A stretch of DNA of 64,000 bases from Hygrophila difformis. Lineage: Eukaryota > Streptophyta > Magnoliopsida > Lamiales > Acanthaceae. The notes beneath the pieces were generated by a model. That model had not been told where the DNA came from and searched no databases. It saw only the letters and a list, made by a program, of their open reading frames with translations. Position numbers and translations under genes: made by a program. Location of the stretch: positions 1,431,920 to 1,495,919 of the forward strand of contig JAOANR010000014.1 of NCBI GenBank assembly GCA_030278955.1, in the 5' to 3' direction. Shown one piece after another: positions 60,623 through 64,000 of this stretch. The stretch's first letter is position 1. Every line of letters starts with the position of its first letter.

Positions 60623-62183
60623 GCAATGGCACAGGTGCATGTCATATGATGATGACAGGTGATGATCGATCTGTCTAATGTTATTTCCACTATCTATGAC
60701 GATCTTTTGGTTGTAAAGATGATTGTTTCTTGTGTCAATATGTGTATTTCTAATTGCTCTTTTCTCGGGAAGCTAGGAGGACGACTGCGAGATTGCAACT
60801 GCAAAATCCCTGTTGTGCATTTGCAGTGGACATTCGGGTAAAAAGCGGACACAAGAAATGATTAAATTATTGGTTCACTTATAGGAATGTGCATTGTACT
60901 TGGATTTCAGTGTAATTATTATTGTATCATGCGGTTTCATGAGTAGCCCTCTGCCCCATAATTATACACAAAGAAAGTGCAGATCTAGGTTTGCTTCTCT
61001 CCCAGCCAAACATGTGTGACAAAAAATGTTAATATCGTTGTCATTCCAACCTCATCTGCCCAGAAAATTCTCTAGAAATTTCAAGTTTCATAATCTCGTT
61101 TGAGGAAAAGGTATGGGGAATATTTGGGAGTTAGCATATCTGCTAACGTATAGCGGATTCGGAGAGACTGTGAGACAATCTGCCATTCCAATCTGCTAGC
61201 AGATCCGCTCGCTCCCAAACATCCCCATGGAATCCTTTCGAGAGTTTTAAAGTTGAAAGAGAAGTGTAGATTTCAGTTGGAGGATATCTGCTAACGTATA
61301 GCGGATTCGGAGAGATTGTGAGACAATCTGTCCTTCCAATCTGCTAGCAGATCCGCTCGTTCCCAAACATCCCATAAAATCCTTTCGAGAGCTTTAAAGT
61401 TGAAAGAGAAGTGTAGATTTCAGTTGGAGGATGATCAACGGTGATGACAGATGTAAACTGAAGTGTTCATTTGATTTAATGGGATTTGTTTTCTTTTGGC
61501 TACCTATATTTGGCATACCAATGAAGCAAAAGGTGGTCTAAGGTTTAAAGTGAGCTTTAACCATCAACCATAGTCGTGAAGGTGTGATGATTAAAGTCGA
61601 GCAAGATGCCATTCAGTTTTCCTCCTTTTATCGTTGTAATTGAAAGTTTAATTTCAATTTAGAAATTCAACAATATTACTACAAACACATGAATGTAATA
61701 TGGTCACGGACTTACAGTGCTACCGCAAGAAATTACAATTGAAGGAGCGAAAAAACATGAAATATTAATTGCTTTGTTAACAATTTCCCACTACAAATGA
61801 ACGAAGAAAAAGCTACATGCATTGGCCTACAATGAACAGTTTAGTCATCAACTGTGGCATTTAGAAATATTAGAGTTATTGATCTCCTCTTATAATTTCA
61901 AATCTAAATATGTAACTTTTAAAAAAAAAAAAAAATCCCTAAAGCACTAGCGGTAGTTGTAGTATTTTCCGGCTTAAACTTGCTACAAATATCTTACGAC
62001 CTTACAAGACAATGCGCTCTAATTATGGCATTTTTGTCGGTAATATAAACCAACAAGATTGTCAATGCAAGACTTGACCACCGATGTCTACCAACACAAT
62101 CATAAAGTGGCAATTCAACTTTCTATATACAAACAGAGTTGAGAGCAGGTCATATATTGGATAAAAGAAACTTCCCTCGTGGA
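60623..62183. other. Gap between converging VPS9 and MYST genes
   Basis: VPS9 3' UTR to about 60950, a tandem repeat at 61136-61432, and the MYST 3' UTR at the right. No gene seen. Confidence 0.6.
61136..61432 (+). repeat. 148-bp tandem duplication containing a foldback
   Basis: Two copies (61136-61283 and 61284-61432) begin ATATCTGCTAACGTATAGCG and differ at few bases. In each unit TTTGGGAG..AGC..ATCTGCTA-type sequence near the left pairs with TAGCAGATCCGCTCG.TCCCAAACA in the middle. The first copy's left arm (TATTTGGGAGTTAGC, 61121-61135) lies just before it. Confidence 0.8.

Positions 62184-64000
<1,817 letters not shown>

Overview
The window is nuclear DNA of a flowering plant, almost certainly a eudicot. 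It has AT-rich introns with GT/AG borders, orthologues of well-known plant genes, and many plant transposons (Stowaway-like MITEs with CTCCCTCCGT ends, tRNA-derived SINEs, a Helitron, a CACTA end, small hAT elements). Nothing here fixes the species. All exon models were built by eye from splice signals, reading phase and recalled family sequences; every model keeps phase across all its junctions.

Layout. 3.2-6.3 kb (+): an intronless QUIRKY-type multiple C2 domain and transmembrane protein. 7.0-18.1 kb (-): a MIKC-like MADS-box gene whose last exon encodes an RNase H-like domain instead of the end of the K domain and the usual C terminus. Its 9.7-kb first intron holds a 4.4-kb Helitron, SINEs, MITEs and a CACTA end. 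18-23 kb: its upstream region plus MITEs and foldbacks. 23.0-26.4 kb (-): dual-function or tyrosine-specific phosphatase of the plant PTP1 type, 8 exons. 28.0-30.7 kb (-): plastid-type GrpE, 3 exons. 31.1-38.0 kb (+): phosphoglucan, water dikinase, 18 exons, divergent from GrpE across a 423-bp shared promoter. 39.5-42.4 kb (-): eukaryotic release factor 1, with a leaky-type stop codon and a likely 3'-UTR intron. 44.8-46.5 kb (-): small, probably plastid, membrane protein. 51.4-54.4 kb (+): beta-1,3-galactosyltransferase, 11 exons. 57.2-60.6 kb (+): VPS9 Rab5-type exchange factor, 5 exons. 62.2-64.0 kb (-): 3' part of a MYST histone acetyltransferase that runs off the right edge.

The genes do not form a pathway cluster, as expected in a plant. 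Two neighbours share a plastid setting: GrpE (chaperone cycle) and PWD (starch phosphorylation). The repeats lie in introns and intergenic gaps, and several are dated relative to each other by target-site duplications.

The most unusual items are the predicted MADS-RNase H chimera, the eRF1 stop context with its 3'-UTR intron (a likely autoregulatory circuit), the Helitron whose empty site survives as a nearby duplicate, a microsatellite that begins at a splice donor in PWD, and a perfect 26-bp palindrome with paired site II elements just upstream of the VPS9 gene.
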